Assembly: GCA_007258455.2 (NCBI GenBank)
Contig: VDFB02275530.1
Location: forward strand, 1-64,000
DNA from: Sequoia sempervirens
Lineage: Eukaryota; Streptophyta; Pinopsida; Cupressales; Cupressaceae
DNA length: 64,000 nt
Reading direction: 5' to 3'
Below, piece after piece: positions 46,646 through 58,747 of the stretch. The notes under the pieces were generated by a model, which made no database searches, had not been told where the DNA came from, and saw only the letters and a list, made by a program, of their open reading frames with translations. The position numbers and the translations under genes are program-made. Position 1 is the stretch's first letter, and each line of letters begins with the position of its first letter.

Positions 46646-47400
46646 TCACCAAGGTTAAAGATCCACTTTTCATTGAGTATGAGCTTATGTAGGTTGAACA
46701 AGCTAATCTTTAGGCATACGTAGTAATTGTGATAGACGAGGAGAAAGCATGAGTAGATCCTTTGGATGTTGATGTCATTGACAAACTCTCAAAAATTATG
46801 GCTACACCAATATTGAGGACCTACCTTAGATGCAAGCATAGGATCCAACATTGAACTTCAAACATTGGTTTGAGTGATGCACCTCATCTCAACCATAATT
46901 GTATTTTTCAATTTTGTTTTTAATACCATAGACATCATAATCCATAAATTTTGTATACCTAAAACACTTGAGAATATTTATATATTTAAAATGTTGTTTC
47001 CTTCAACTTAAATCTACCTTTATATTCATATGATCGATCAAAATGGATCACCAAAGTTGAAGATACGCCCTTCATTGAGGATGCCCTTGCATAGGTTGAA
47101 CATGTTAAAATCTTTAGGCATACATAGTAACTATGATAGAGGCAGAGAAAATGTGAATAGACACTCAAATATTATGGCTATATCAACATTGAAAACCTAT
47201 CTTAGATACAAGCATATGACCCACCATAGCGTAACATTAGGTTGACTGATGCAACTCGTCTCAACTATAATTATGTTTTTAATACCATATATGTCATAAT
47301 CTATGAGTTTAGTATATCTAAAACACTCAAGAATATTTATATATTTAAAAATATTGTTTGCTTCAACTTAAATCTACTACTAAACTCATATAATCGATGT
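46646..47400. repeat. Tandem duplication, unit about 360-390 bp
   Basis: The block from ATCACCAARGTTRAAGATMC through AGGTTGAACA, TTTAGGCATACRTAGTAA, ATATTTATATATTTAAAA and TTCAACTTAAATCTAC occurs at about 46,648-47,035 and again at 47,045-47,400. Substitutions and a 30-bp length difference separate the copies. No coding content. It begins where the right Copia LTR is broken. Confidence 0.85.
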
Positions 47401-47559
47401 ATAGTTGTGTATATGATCAAAAAAACATTTATTTGATTGGTTTATTGTCTTTAAAGTTGGTTTAGTGAAGGAAGCCTAGTAAAATATTTAAATCCTTAAC
47501 AAATCTCTTTATTTCATGGATTTTTAAATTTGTCAAGTTTGAATCCAAGTCAAAAATCA

Positions 47560-47718
47560 ACCTTTCATGTACATGTTTGGTACATATAGTACAAACATAC
47601 ATAGATACCCATACACATGCATATGTGTATGTACATACATGTATACTTATGTGTGTATGTATGAATGAATGTATAATGTACATACATGTGATGCATATGC
47701 ACATTTATGTATATACAT

Positions 47719-47776
<58 letters not shown>

Positions 47777-47870
47777 GACAAAAAAAGTGTGTGCACATAG
47801 GAACGTTCATCCATGCACCTACACGTACATGCATACACATGTATGTATATATACACATATAGCCAGACTT
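47560..47870. repeat. Alternating purine-pyrimidine tract with (TA)n core
   Basis: A perfect (TA)n of about 48 bp (47,722-47,769) is embedded in 300 bp of CATACATG/TGTATG words. The open frames reported on both strands here are composition artefacts. Confidence 0.9.
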
Positions 47871-47899
47871 ATGCATGTAGCTAACATGTTCAAGTTCAT

Positions 47900-50800
47900 T
47901 AACTCAGGGACATGAGAATTATTGTTTCAGTTATATGGAAAGAATCTCTTGTTATAACTGCAATGATGGTAGGCAATGAAAACAATCAGGAAATTTGGAC
48001 ATGTTTTTGCATCTAGACAAGTCCAAGAATATTAATACTCCAAGGCATCCAAAGTCGCTACATAATCCTCTATGTTACAACACTTTGAATTTTAACCTTT
48101 CTGAGCATCCCAGCTGACCAAAGCAATCCAGAAGTTTGGATGAGCTTTTGCACCCAGACAATTTCAAGTTTTTTAAAGCTCCAAGGCATCCAAAGTTGCT
48201 GCACAATTCCTCTAATCTATCACATTCTGATATAACTAACCATTCCAAACAGCTAAGTTACTGAAATCTAAAGGTAGTCTTGACAAGCTCTTGCACATAC
48301 ATTTTTAATGTTCTTAACCCTACCAGGCAATGAAAGTTTGCACGTAATTCTTGTATATTTTCACATTGACTGCTGTCTATCTTTTCCAGGGAAACTCACT
48401 GAAGCAGATGGGAAGCACCATTCAGCTCTCACAACCCTGCAATGTTAATCTTATCATCATCATGAATTCAAAAAATTTCTTCTGGTAGCTCTTTCAAACT
48501 TGAATACCCAGCAAATGATATTCTATTCTTCCAGACGGACAAGTCCCCAACCCTGCGGGGAAGACTAGTTAACTGCCTACAGTCACAGACTCTCATAAAT
48601 GTTAGGTATGGCACGTTTTTAATCCCTTCCGGTTGCCCAAGGGGACTGGAGCAATGTGATAAGTTCAGTGACTGATGACAAAAGCTTCTGGAAATCACAT
48701 GGGAGCTCTTGCAATCTGCAGCAACCCTTCAAATTAAGCTTAGCGAGGGGATTCAATTCTCCAAACCCTTCTGCCAATTGCACTAGGTCAACACAAGGAT
48801 TTAAATACAACTCTTGTAGAGATCGGACCTTCCCAACTGACATTGGTTAACAACTTCAGACCTTGAATTTCCGACTGTTAGCTTCTGCATACCATACACT
48901 TCCACAAAACTTGAGATTGCTATAATATGAAATTCACTCAAAACTAAATATTTTAATTTCATAAGATTCTCATATTTATATTTGCTTCTATATTGCGCCC
49001 ACCAGTTTGCCCACTCCTGTGAAGTTTGATTACTTGTAAAACAAAGAAATTTTGCAACCAAAAAGAGCCGATGACCAATATTAGAAATAATAAAAAATGT
49101 CCGACACATTACATATTAATGGAAAGAAAGTCAATATAATTGAAAAATATTTTTTCCCCTATTTGAATCTGCCTTAGGTGGATTCCAAATTTCATTTTCC
49201 TTGATACTATAGTCCATGAAACTTAATTTTTTAAGCTTAAGTATATCAATAGCCAAATTTGGCAACATATCCACTTGTAGAACCCCAGCTTATCAAATCC
49301 TTTATGGCATTGTCTACACGCAATTGTCATATCTTCCGAAGCTAATACACTAGAACCCCACTCGTAGGGTCTAATACTTCTGCATCTACATGGAATGACT
49401 CATCGTTGCCTTCTAGCCAAACCCCTTTAGTTTTGTGGGGCTACTGGAGACATTCAAACACAAAAAAACATGCCTAAATCAGTCTTTCAAGGTGACTGAA
49501 ATTTATAGAATTTCATTTTTAACTATTTATATTTAAAGTCTTCATGGTTCATACCCTTCAATTCTCCACTGCCATAGAAAAATCATTGACACTCATGAAT
49601 CGATTGTCTTTTAATTTATTAAGACCTGCAGTTGATATAAGATCATGGATCCTTACAGTCTCTGTTGATACCCATCTTTAGCCTCTATTCTTTTAACCAG
49701 AGCACCCTCAAGTAGACAATAAAGTTTTTCCTCTTCCACAATGCAGGTAACGTCCTCCCACTCTCAATCATATAAGAATGAGCATATGTCTAGGAATGCC
49801 TCCTATACACTGAGTTTAGGTTCATAGTAAGCAAACAGAATTCTGGACTCCTGAAAACCGTCTTCCTTGTAACAGGTGAAATCCTCTCCATTAATTAGCC
49901 AGCAAAATACTTTTTAATAAAATTCAATCTTCTTATTTCTCTTATGGAGATAGGCTCCCACCACTTCCAAAAACAGAGGACAGCAACTGCATTTCTCCAC
50001 AATCTCCTCCGCTTGACCGCTTGAGGTCTTTCTTCCAATATGGAGCCTATGCCCTTCTTTATCTCAATTTTCCTGCACAATACTTGAATTCCTGCCTTAA
50101 CAGAGAGGAACTCAATGTAGTATCCTTTACAGGGTTTGATTCCGCAGCCTTAAAAAATGCCAGATATCCTCAATTTTTTTGGACTGGTGCTTTGCTTGGG
50201 GAGAAGATTTTCTAGATGTTCTCTTCATGATGTTGTCAATATGTATAATAACAACTTCTCTCTCTATAAAACATTTCAGCACTTGCAGTACACCCTGAAA
50301 GTCTCTTACACTTTGTTTTATCCCAGTTAGACCCTGCAAAATCTGAGATTGTAATTCCTCTATGTTAGGATGTAACTCCATACTTTTTATGAGAGTAACT
50401 TTGGAAGCCCTCCAGATTCAAGCATGCAATCACTGCATCTGCCAGCTTAGTTTTCCCAGATCCACCTATTCCATGTACAAGTACAGCCATAGCAGGCTTG
50501 TCTTTGTTCCACTCAAAGAGTTTAGTCACCTCAATAATCGTGTGATCTATGCCCGCAGCTAGAGATCAAAATATTGAAAAAAGTTAACAAATGTATCATA
50601 AGTTTGCTATGAACAAATTGCATATGAATAACTACTGGAGGTAATTTACCTGCAGAGCTATGGTAAGGAATGGTTCTTTGGCCGCATCCTGCGTTGTGTT
50701 TGTCAGTATAAGTACTCACACTTATTATTTGCATAAGAAGCGTCTGGCACATTTCATCCACTTCAAAGCAAAGTTCTTCAAAGTCTTCGCCATCCTTTGA

Positions 50801-51480
50801 AGTTTTGAAAAACCTTTCAATTACTTGTCAAAAAGAATTATCCTTGTAAGTGAATGGCACTACATAACAGTCAAGTTTTGCAAATATGTAAATCAAATAA
50901 TGTCTTTTAAAAAGACAAACAAAGAAACCAAAAAAATTGCTGCCGGAAAACATTTAGTAATTTATAAAAATGTTAGACATCCGGCAATAAAATTTAATAT
51001 TGACACATTTATACTCAAAAGCTGTCTGCTTAATATATTGTATATAGTTTTTCAATATTTAAAATGCTAGACTTTTTTGAAATATTATCCATTTAGTTGG
51101 CATGTTTCTAGATGCATTACAAGATGGCTACAGGGGAATGAATTTTCTCTTTCTGTATGATGAAAATGTATAATTAAGCCTATATTCCTTAGATGGTGAG
51201 TGTCAAGAGCTAATATTGACAAACTGAGAATTCCAGGACAAGTTGAAAACTAATACTCGTTTTAAGGCATGCAATTAGAGTAAGTACCTTGTCAGGGTTT
51301 TCTCTCTCTTCTGTACACAACATAGGATTGTACTATCCATGATTTTTTGTATAGATTCGTTGATTTTGACCTGCGTTTCCATACTTGAAGCTACCTGCCT
51401 GATTATATTGGCTAACTCGTTCGTAGACTTGAAAAGTTTCAAACCCCCATTTTGTTTTGTTTTTTTTCATTTTGTCCAGC
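47900..51480 (-). pseudogene. NBS-LRR disease-resistance (NLR) pseudogene
   Basis: Read from high to low coordinates, an exon at about 51,432-51,292 encodes LKLFKSTNELANIIRQVASS and ends at a GTACTT donor. A second exon (about 50,818-50,651) encodes ERFFKTSKDGEDFEELCFEV and ends SSA before donor GTAAAT. A third begins after CTCTAG near 50,565 with AGIDHTIIEVTKLFEW and the P-loop GIGGSGKT (about 50,467). Walker-B-like VVIIHIDN (about 50,255), a decayed GLPL region (CPLFLEVVGAYL, about 49,970) and EAFLDICSF follow. Leucine-rich repeats run from about 49,100 to 47,900 (LNLKGCCRLQELP, LKNLKLSGCKS). Many stops and frameshifts make it non-functional. Such proteins are cytoplasmic immune receptors. 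No TIR domain was seen; the N-terminal class is unassigned. Confidence 0.85.
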
Positions 51481-51696
51481 CACCATCAAAAATCCCACTC
51501 CGACCAAATGAAAACCTCCAATAGCGTTACCGTGCCTCGTTTATCTCCAGAGAAGTGTATTGACTGGACGATGCATAACAAATAAACCTAATAATAATGC
51601 CCTGGAAATATCCTTACGTGAACACAATTTCAGAGATAAAGCTTCTGTTAAGAATTATTTTTTACCTAACTTTGATCTAGAAAATTATTTGTGCTT

Positions 51697-52061
51697 CTAA
51701 ATCTCGAAATAAAAGGAGCAAAAGAGAAATGGGTGGAAATTAGTATTACATGTTTTGATGCAGAATTTCGGAAGGTCCGATCCATAGGGCAGCCTAGCTA
51801 GCGCAGAAGCTTGCTTGACTTCAGCACCTGTTTGTTTCCCTGTTATCAAAACCTGATCAATGGGTTCTTGTAAATTCATGCACCGAATTTCTAAATACCT
51901 AGCATATAATAAAACATGCAGAATTAAAAAGGCCTGGAGATTCGATAGGGTTTGTACCTCGTTGGCATAATGCTGCACAACAGTGTAACCGTTGTCGACG
52001 ACCTTTTCTGGATAGCGTTTTGAGGCGTGCTTGTGTTTTAAGTCCGTCCGATCATCTCAGC
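51697..52061 (-). other. Unassigned exon-like block upstream of the NLR
   Basis: On the minus strand a reading ends YPEKVVDNGYTVVQHYANE at a GTACAA donor (about 51,958). After an intron-like stretch with acceptor ATGCTAG, another frame reads QEPIDQVLITGKQTGAEVKQ, then ASALARLPYGSDLPKF. The composition and splice-like borders look genic, and the position suits an NLR N-terminal exon. I do not recognise the family, and stops lie upstream. Confidence 0.4.
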
Positions 52062-52079
52062 AGGAAATTGTATAGGGGA

Positions 52080-53390
52080 GAGGGCTCTCGATAGTGGAGC
52101 GGGGTCTAATCATGGGACTGACCTGAAAATGGAGTCTTTTAGTAATTATGTAAAACAGAGTTTATTCATAAAGTAAACAAACTCTACTCAATTATTGTGC
52201 AGATAAAAAAAGTTTTATAAATGATTTATATTTGTGAGCAAGATTTCTGGATTAATGTGTGCAATTTTATAAATGATTTATATTTGTCTCAAAAACAAAT
52301 AAATCATTATGGCAGAGAATATTTGTAACCCAGAAACAATTCAAGTTGCTCTTTTATGAGTCATAGCATAAAAAATATGCACTCACAATTAGTACAACCC
52401 AGACTCCCAACCCATATCACCTACTACATTACATCACCATCAATTTTGTGAAGGACAAGATGCCATGTGAACGGTAATGAACCAAGAATGTCCCATCACC
52501 AAATTCAATCTCACCCTCTCCTATCCCTATGTTCTTGGAACAAAATACTCAAGCAACATGAAAGATTCACATTTGTCCCATCAGTTAAAGTTGATTGTCC
52601 AACTACTCGTGACTTCTCCTCAATGCTCACTTGCAATCATCGAAACAATTGTGTAAGGCCACCAAAAATTGTTTGGGAGACATGTTACACCTTGTTTTTG
52701 CTTTACCAAATTACTTTTAACTTTTACATTAAAATACAATTTTGATACATGATGATGTCATTATGATATTTAACATTTTGATGAAATTATATACAATGAG
52801 ATGTATTTGTATTTTAATGATTATATGTTATTTAATCAACATTATGATTAGGTCATGATGTTTAACGACTAACTACGTGAATATTTTTCTAAGTGAAATG
52901 CAGGATCATTTCTTGCCCTCCAAAGAGAGAGGGAGAGTATTACTCGAGAGAGGAGAATAGACTTCAGAAAAATGGGTATTGCCGTTTGAATCTCCACACA
53001 CTCACATAGGTCTGCTTTAAACCTATCTTAGAGTCAAATTGAGTGTTACGTTAAATTAACTTGTGTCGAACCGAGTCGTTAGGTTAAATCTAATCTAGTC
53101 AAAGTTTGTTTAATCCTTTTCGAAAAGAAATGTTAAGTGGATAATCATTAGATTGTTGTTGCTAATCAATTAATTTAATCTTGATATTTCCAACAACAAA
53201 GGTCGATTATAATACATTATGTATATTGATAATTATATATGTATATATGTAAATGTGTGTATATATATTATTAATATATATGTATATATATTCATATATA
53301 TGTAATGAAATATATATATACACCTATATATAAGATATATATTATATATTATTAGTATTTGATAATTACATGTTTGTAGAAGCATGAAAT
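52080..53390. other. Intergenic AT-rich DNA
   Basis: Nothing coding. A TATA/TGTA-rich stretch lies at 53,220-53,350. Confidence 0.6.
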
Positions 53391-54310
53391 ATGGTAATTA
53401 AAATCTGTATTAAAGTTGCACTTCGTAAGGCATAATAGCCTCCAACGAAGGCAAAGATAAAGGCCAAGTCGAAGGCACTTTAAATGGCATTTAAGTCATA
53501 ACTAAAGCCATGGATGGCACACCTTTTCATTCAACCTTTAAAGCCACTAAGTGGCGGTTCAAACTGAATTACAAACAAGTTTCAAATTGATTTTTAAATG
53601 CTTTTAAGTATGCTATAGTTAAGCCTCATAAAGAGGCGATGAAAGCTGCCTTTGAATGCAAAACTATTATGTTTAGCGGGCGCCAAACTTTATGAAGAAA
53701 ATTTAGTTTTTAAAACTTCTTTAAACTGTGGCTTATGTAGTAGTTATCGAGCCACTAAAGTGGTTGCATAAGCATATTTTAAATGATTTTATTAATATGC
53801 ATAGTAAATTCATGGCATTATGGTGCCAGTCGAGCCTTTTAAAAAGGCATTTTGTTGTTGATTATAGCATATTTCCATCAAGGAAGTGGCATGCCATTTC
53901 AAAGGGGCAGTTTTGCATTCATTTCATAATGGGAATATTGTGGTCACCAAGCTTTAATGTTTGGCAATTCTTAATTAATGTCAACTATTAATGTATGGGG
54001 GTGCAACTTGTTAGTGTGAAGGGGGTACTTTATCTAATTAGTTCATTTTTAGATAGTTTTCCACCTAAGTCCTCTTCACATTAGCTTAACTTTACATAGG
54101 GATAAAGTTGTTGAGCTTTAATGACATGAGTTGTTACGCCTCATAGGATGACAACACTTGTCATAATCTGTTACATCATATCTCTCCCCTTGGCTTATAT
54201 AACCAAAACATTTCCTTTGTAATCTCAATTCTCAAGTTGATTATAGCTTTGCATTCTTGAGAGGAATACAGTTTATTCTTTCTCATATCTCATTTATGTA
54301 TTTGCTTTCC
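53391..54310 (+). mobile_element. LTR-like sequence with TATA box and a hairpin cluster
   Basis: TATATAA at 54,196-54,202 is followed by a transcript-leader-like stretch (about 54,220-54,310), as at an LTR U3/R border. Six short inverted repeats crowd 53,428-53,897. Examples are GCCACTAAGTGGC (53,543-53,555) and GCCTTTTAAAAAGGC (53,834-53,848). No retroelement protein follows and no paired LTR was found, so the assignment is tentative. Confidence 0.4.
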
Positions 54311-55926
54311 TTCAGTCATTTGATTTTTGGGTATGCTATTTAGCAAATCTCACACAACTTAACCTAGTAGGAGTTTTCATTTTGTCGTTTTATTTTTTTC
54401 TTTTGCTTCACGTGGTTGGCACATTGGAAGGGAAGTCAATTTTTAATTATTGAAAGTTTCTCCATTTTGTTGGGCGCGACATAGAGATGATAACTTTTCA
54501 TTTCTTGATTATGCATTCATTCTCTAGGGAGGCATGAGTTTGGAGAGGGGAAGTTTTATTCTTTCTTATGTTGGTCTTTCTCAAGGAGTGAGAGAGGATG
54601 ACTTGATTAATGGAATGAGCATTATTTTCCATACAAAGTTAAATGTTTGATGATTAATATCAGCAAAGAGCAACCACGTTGAGTTGGAGTAGTAGTTTAT
54701 GTTTAAACTTTGTTTTTACATTATGAGTTAAGTCCATCGGTAGAGGACAGTGACCAAGGTTTTATCTTTACTAGTGGGTATCAAACATTTTCTTGTGTAC
54801 TGTTCCACACTTTAATTTTTCAGAAAAGAGAGTTGCGACCTAAGCAAAAGAAGTTAGAGTGAACCGGTCTAAGCAAGAAACTAACATATATCGAAAGAGA
54901 AATAGAGTTATCCCAAGCAAGTATATGTTGCCTTTTTTTTCTTTCTTTTTCTTCTAACACAACAACTGAAAACAATTAAGAAGTTGAAAGTTAAAATGTC
55001 CCTGGAGTTTTAAAAGATTAAAGTGAGTATATATGAAAGTTGGATAGTTGAAGTTAATTTTTTGTGCTCTTTCAATAATAATTATTATCACTTAAGCACG
55101 ATAAAAACTATGAAAAACCAACTATAGTATCATTGGTAATGATTATTAGATTACCAGACTTTAGAAATGATTTAGTTTATTTCTTAGTCAAAGATTAATT
55201 CCAACTTTGGTTATAAATATTTTTATTTAATTATATATGCATATAAATACTTGTTCATATTGTGGTTAAAAACAAATGAATATTTATGTGTAACTATAAG
55301 TGGATATTTTTACATGATATTGTATTGGGTAATTTTTGGTTAAATGTTTGAGAAATTATGAGAATGGACAAATATTTTCTCAGATCAGAAGTCAAAGATT
55401 TGAACAGACTATTAAATCGATTTAAGGTGGAAATTTCAATATTTGAAACTAGATATACTTTGAGTAAATTTAAATGATATTATTATAGTGAATAACCAAA
55501 TTTTAATTTGGTGTTCTTAATGAACATAACCATATTTTTTAACATTGAAAACATGAAATCTTATTATGAAGAAGTAATCTTCTATATAAGATATTATATT
55601 ATTGTAGAACTTATTTGACATATTGTCAATACTATTAGAATGAGACCAAAAAGGTCGAGTCGATGACATGTTATCATCATGTTTAACTAAAGTGCTTAAA
55701 AAAAAGAGAGTAATTACTCTCATGGTTAATAGTAAGGACTTGAACAAGTGGCAATTTCCAAGACCCAAGATGTTACAAGAACGTAACATGGGTGTTCGAA
55801 GTCAAAAACTTAACCAACCTAGTCATGTACTAACTTAGGGAGTCATCCCATTATAACTAAGAATCTTTTGAAAAGTCAAACTAGTTGGTCAAATGGTTAG
55901 TTGATTTAAACTGTAAGTCATTAAGG
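54311..55926. other. AT-rich DNA, no gene recognised
   Basis: Could be the decayed interior of the LTR-like element on its left, but no gag or pol motif is readable in any frame. Confidence 0.45.
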
Positions 55927-56285
55927 TTTCCAAGTCGAGTTAGAGGTGGGTGAACGTACGACTCCAATTTTTAAGGAAGTGGTTGAGTTATATTCAAAAT
56001 TTGGCCAAAGTAGGTGCAAAAGTCTCTGCTTGCACTTGTTGGTTCATTGTGATCCATAATTGCATAACCAATTAGTAGTGTCATACTTAGTTAGAGAAGT
56101 TTATAGTTGTATGACCGTATTGGTTATGCAGGACACAACACTAGAGACTTAGATGACATACTAGGGTTGCTTATTCTATACTCTTTGTTGAAGGGTAGGG
56201 CCACTTCCAGTTGGAAGGTGTGTGGGGGATCGTCAGTTTGTGGTTGGAGGTAAAGTGCTTGGGTGATGCTCTCCCTCTTGCAGAT
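55927..56285 (+). repeat. LTR-like repeat, family shared with 22,724-23,060
   Basis: Matching blocks occur in the same order as at 22,724-23,060: TTTCCAAGTCGAG, GAGGTGGGTGA, AAGTAGGTGCA, CTTCCAGTTGGAAGGTGTG then GGGGGA, GTGGTTGGAGGTAAAG. Divergence is considerable. Confidence 0.55.
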
Positions 56286-56557
56286 GATAATGTTGAGGCT
56301 TGTGAAACAAAAGATTAATCCAAATATGGAATTCCTGACCTTGAAACTTATTTGTAAATTTTTGTATTTGATTATTTTTTATTAGAGGTAAAATACGGGT
56401 TTTGAAGGGGCCCAAAACCCTTAACAAAATAAAGCAGTTGATACTAAAGAAAGCAACACTAAGCATAAATCAGCCCATCAACTGTGAACCAACAGTAAAA
56501 ATTCAGCCAAAAAGGAAGATCCCAACTAGCAACACTACATGTTCTACAGAATATCCA

Positions 56558-58479
56558 TTACCTCCACGTCGCTTGCCACAGCCTTCTGAGCATCATCCAA
56601 AGTATTATTTCTTTACCAGAAGCCCCAACTTGAGCTTTAGTCTTGTTCCTAGTTCTAGCACCAGTTCCATCCGTATTCACCTTAGTAATCAAAACATTAC
56701 CCTTCTCCCCACCCTTATCAGCAACACACTCCTCCTTCATCAACTTACCAACAACACTGATCTCTTCAACATGAACAATTTCTTTACGCTTCTTGGCACT
56801 AACCACAGGAGAAGTCACACCAATAGAATCAAACTTAACAACAGATTTAGACACCTCCCCACCCCTCATCACAATAGCCCAAATTTTCTCCATTTGATCC
56901 TCAAGGGTGAGGATTCTACCTTCCATATTTTGTTTCATCTTAAGAGTTTCCTCTGCCACAGTGTCCGCCACAGTGTTTAATGAATCAAACAATTCATCTA
57001 TCTAGTTTTGGACAAAGGACTCTTTAGCCTTACTCACCACACCCCTAACTTTGACATTAGTTTTATTGGGTTGATGAAAAAACCATTTAAATAGTTTAAA
57101 CAAAACAATGGAACCCTCACGAGCAGTTCCTAGCACGTTAGACATATCTTCTCTATCAATATTAAAAACCCCCTTCCCCAAAGCATCTTCCTCCTTAGAG
57201 GAACTAACTTTATCCTAACCAATACAAATTTCCTTACTTTTCCCAACAGCAACCAGAGTCTTGATTTTGTGAATGGAGCACGCAATCTCCTCCACCACAG
57301 CCTTTCTTTTCTTTAGCCTCTCCAAATCCACATCTTGGGTATCCATTGCAAACACACCACCAATAACCCCAATCTTACCTTTTTGTTGCAAGTCTAGCTT
57401 AACACTCGAAGAATCATCAACATTTAGACCACCCACTATTGTGAGAGGAAAGTCCTTCTCCAGCAATTGACTTGTAGTCCTTAGAACCCGTTTCTTCTTG
57501 CTTCCCTCCTCCAGCTCCTTCTTATGCTTGGTAATAGGGGGCAACGAAGAATCCTCACCATACAAATCAATCTTCTCCTTCAAACCCCTGCTCGAAAAAT
57601 AAATAGCCACCTCATCACTACAAGTTAAATAGCCCTCACTAGCACACAACTCCCCTTTTTTAGTCTTTCCCGCAGCAGGGGAATGAGGACCCACCTCCAA
57701 AGAGGCAAGTGAATCTAGGACAAATTCCATATCCCCCTCTAAATCCGACTCTTTTTTCCATATACGTTTCCTTCTCTTCACTTTTTTGTTGGCCAGTTCT
57801 TCTTTAGAGGCAGTCTCATACTCCTCCGTAGGCTTAGACTATTTACCCTTCGGGGTAGCAATTGGCTTAACCACCTCAAAGGACTTTGCATAATCATAAA
57901 TAAGAAGGATTAACCCCACATGCAAAATGATATTTTTAGGGTTTTTCTCATGGTCCTTGAGACCCGAATCCAGAGACATCAGGAGATAATAAGGAAAGGA
58001 AATCATTTTCTTATGCCAGAAATGATTGAGCAATATGAAATGGTATGCATTTACTACTAAGAAGCGACCTTCCAAGGTAATGAAGGACATTAGCTCTTTA
58101 GCTACATCTCCCCACAACGCCTTAAGAGAACCTCTCTGGTAGCCTCCACTCCTCACAGTCCTCAAATCCTTAGCTTCATCCCCCTTGAAGAAGATTCGCA
58201 TAGCGGTTTGCGACTCCTTTTTATCTCTAAAGACTTTCATACCATCCATGGCCAAACAAATAATTTAGCTATAAAATCTTCATTGACATCAAACTCCATT
58301 TTGCCCAATTTCAACACCCTATCATTCCATCCTTTGGCAAAAAGCATTGTAACCTGAGGATTATTGCCATGTAATTTCTCCAGGTAAGGAGTTAACCATC
58401 CTTTCTCCAACACCTGCTAAACCTCCTTCCTGACAGCTTCACATGAGAAGGGTTCCACACGATTTCTATCTCCACCCAT
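56558..58479 (-). pseudogene. Third LINE reading frame, about 640 codons, function unknown
   Basis: The first part starts at ATG 58,479 (MGGDRNRVEPFSCEAVRKEV) and continues after one stop through KGWNDRVLKLGKMEFDVNED. A frameshift near 58,260 passes to GMKVFRDKKESQ. From 58,255 to 56,558 a single frame is interrupted by only three stops (57,839, 57,215, and just upstream of 56,992). Conserved-looking segments are ITLEGRFLVVNAYHFILLNH and FPYYLLMSLDSGLKDHEKNP. The second half is K/E/S-rich and low in structure, with a coiled-coil-like stretch at the end (KQNMEGRILTLEDQMEKIW). It lies between RNase H and the apparent LINE 3' end, in LINE orientation. I recall similar repeat-encoded ORFs in gymnosperms but cannot name a family; it could be a captured host gene or another element's gag. 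Confidence 0.7.
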
Positions 58480-58747
58480 ATCGACATAATTAGTAGTAAA
58501 AACCAGCTTGAGAATGCTAAACACAGAGAAAGGAAAGCTTTGGAAAACAATGCTAGTAACGCTTAGAATCTATGTGAGAACAAATAAAAGACATAGGAGA
58601 ATTAAGAACTTTGAGTTCCATTCCCTACGGCTACCAACCCCCATACTAATAGCTTGATTCAAATCTGGCTTACCATCCTTTTTCATAATAATCGGCCATG
58701 TGAATAAAGACATGCACACTGCCATCCATAATGAGAGCTTAAGCAAA

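Noticed and set aside
47565..47876. 103-codon minus-strand frame rich in Y/I/C/M
   Set aside because: Produced by TA and CATA microsatellite sequence; not a gene.
56402..56980. 192-codon plus-strand open frame
   Set aside because: Antisense to the third LINE frame, with a biased T/P/N composition and no recognisable domain.
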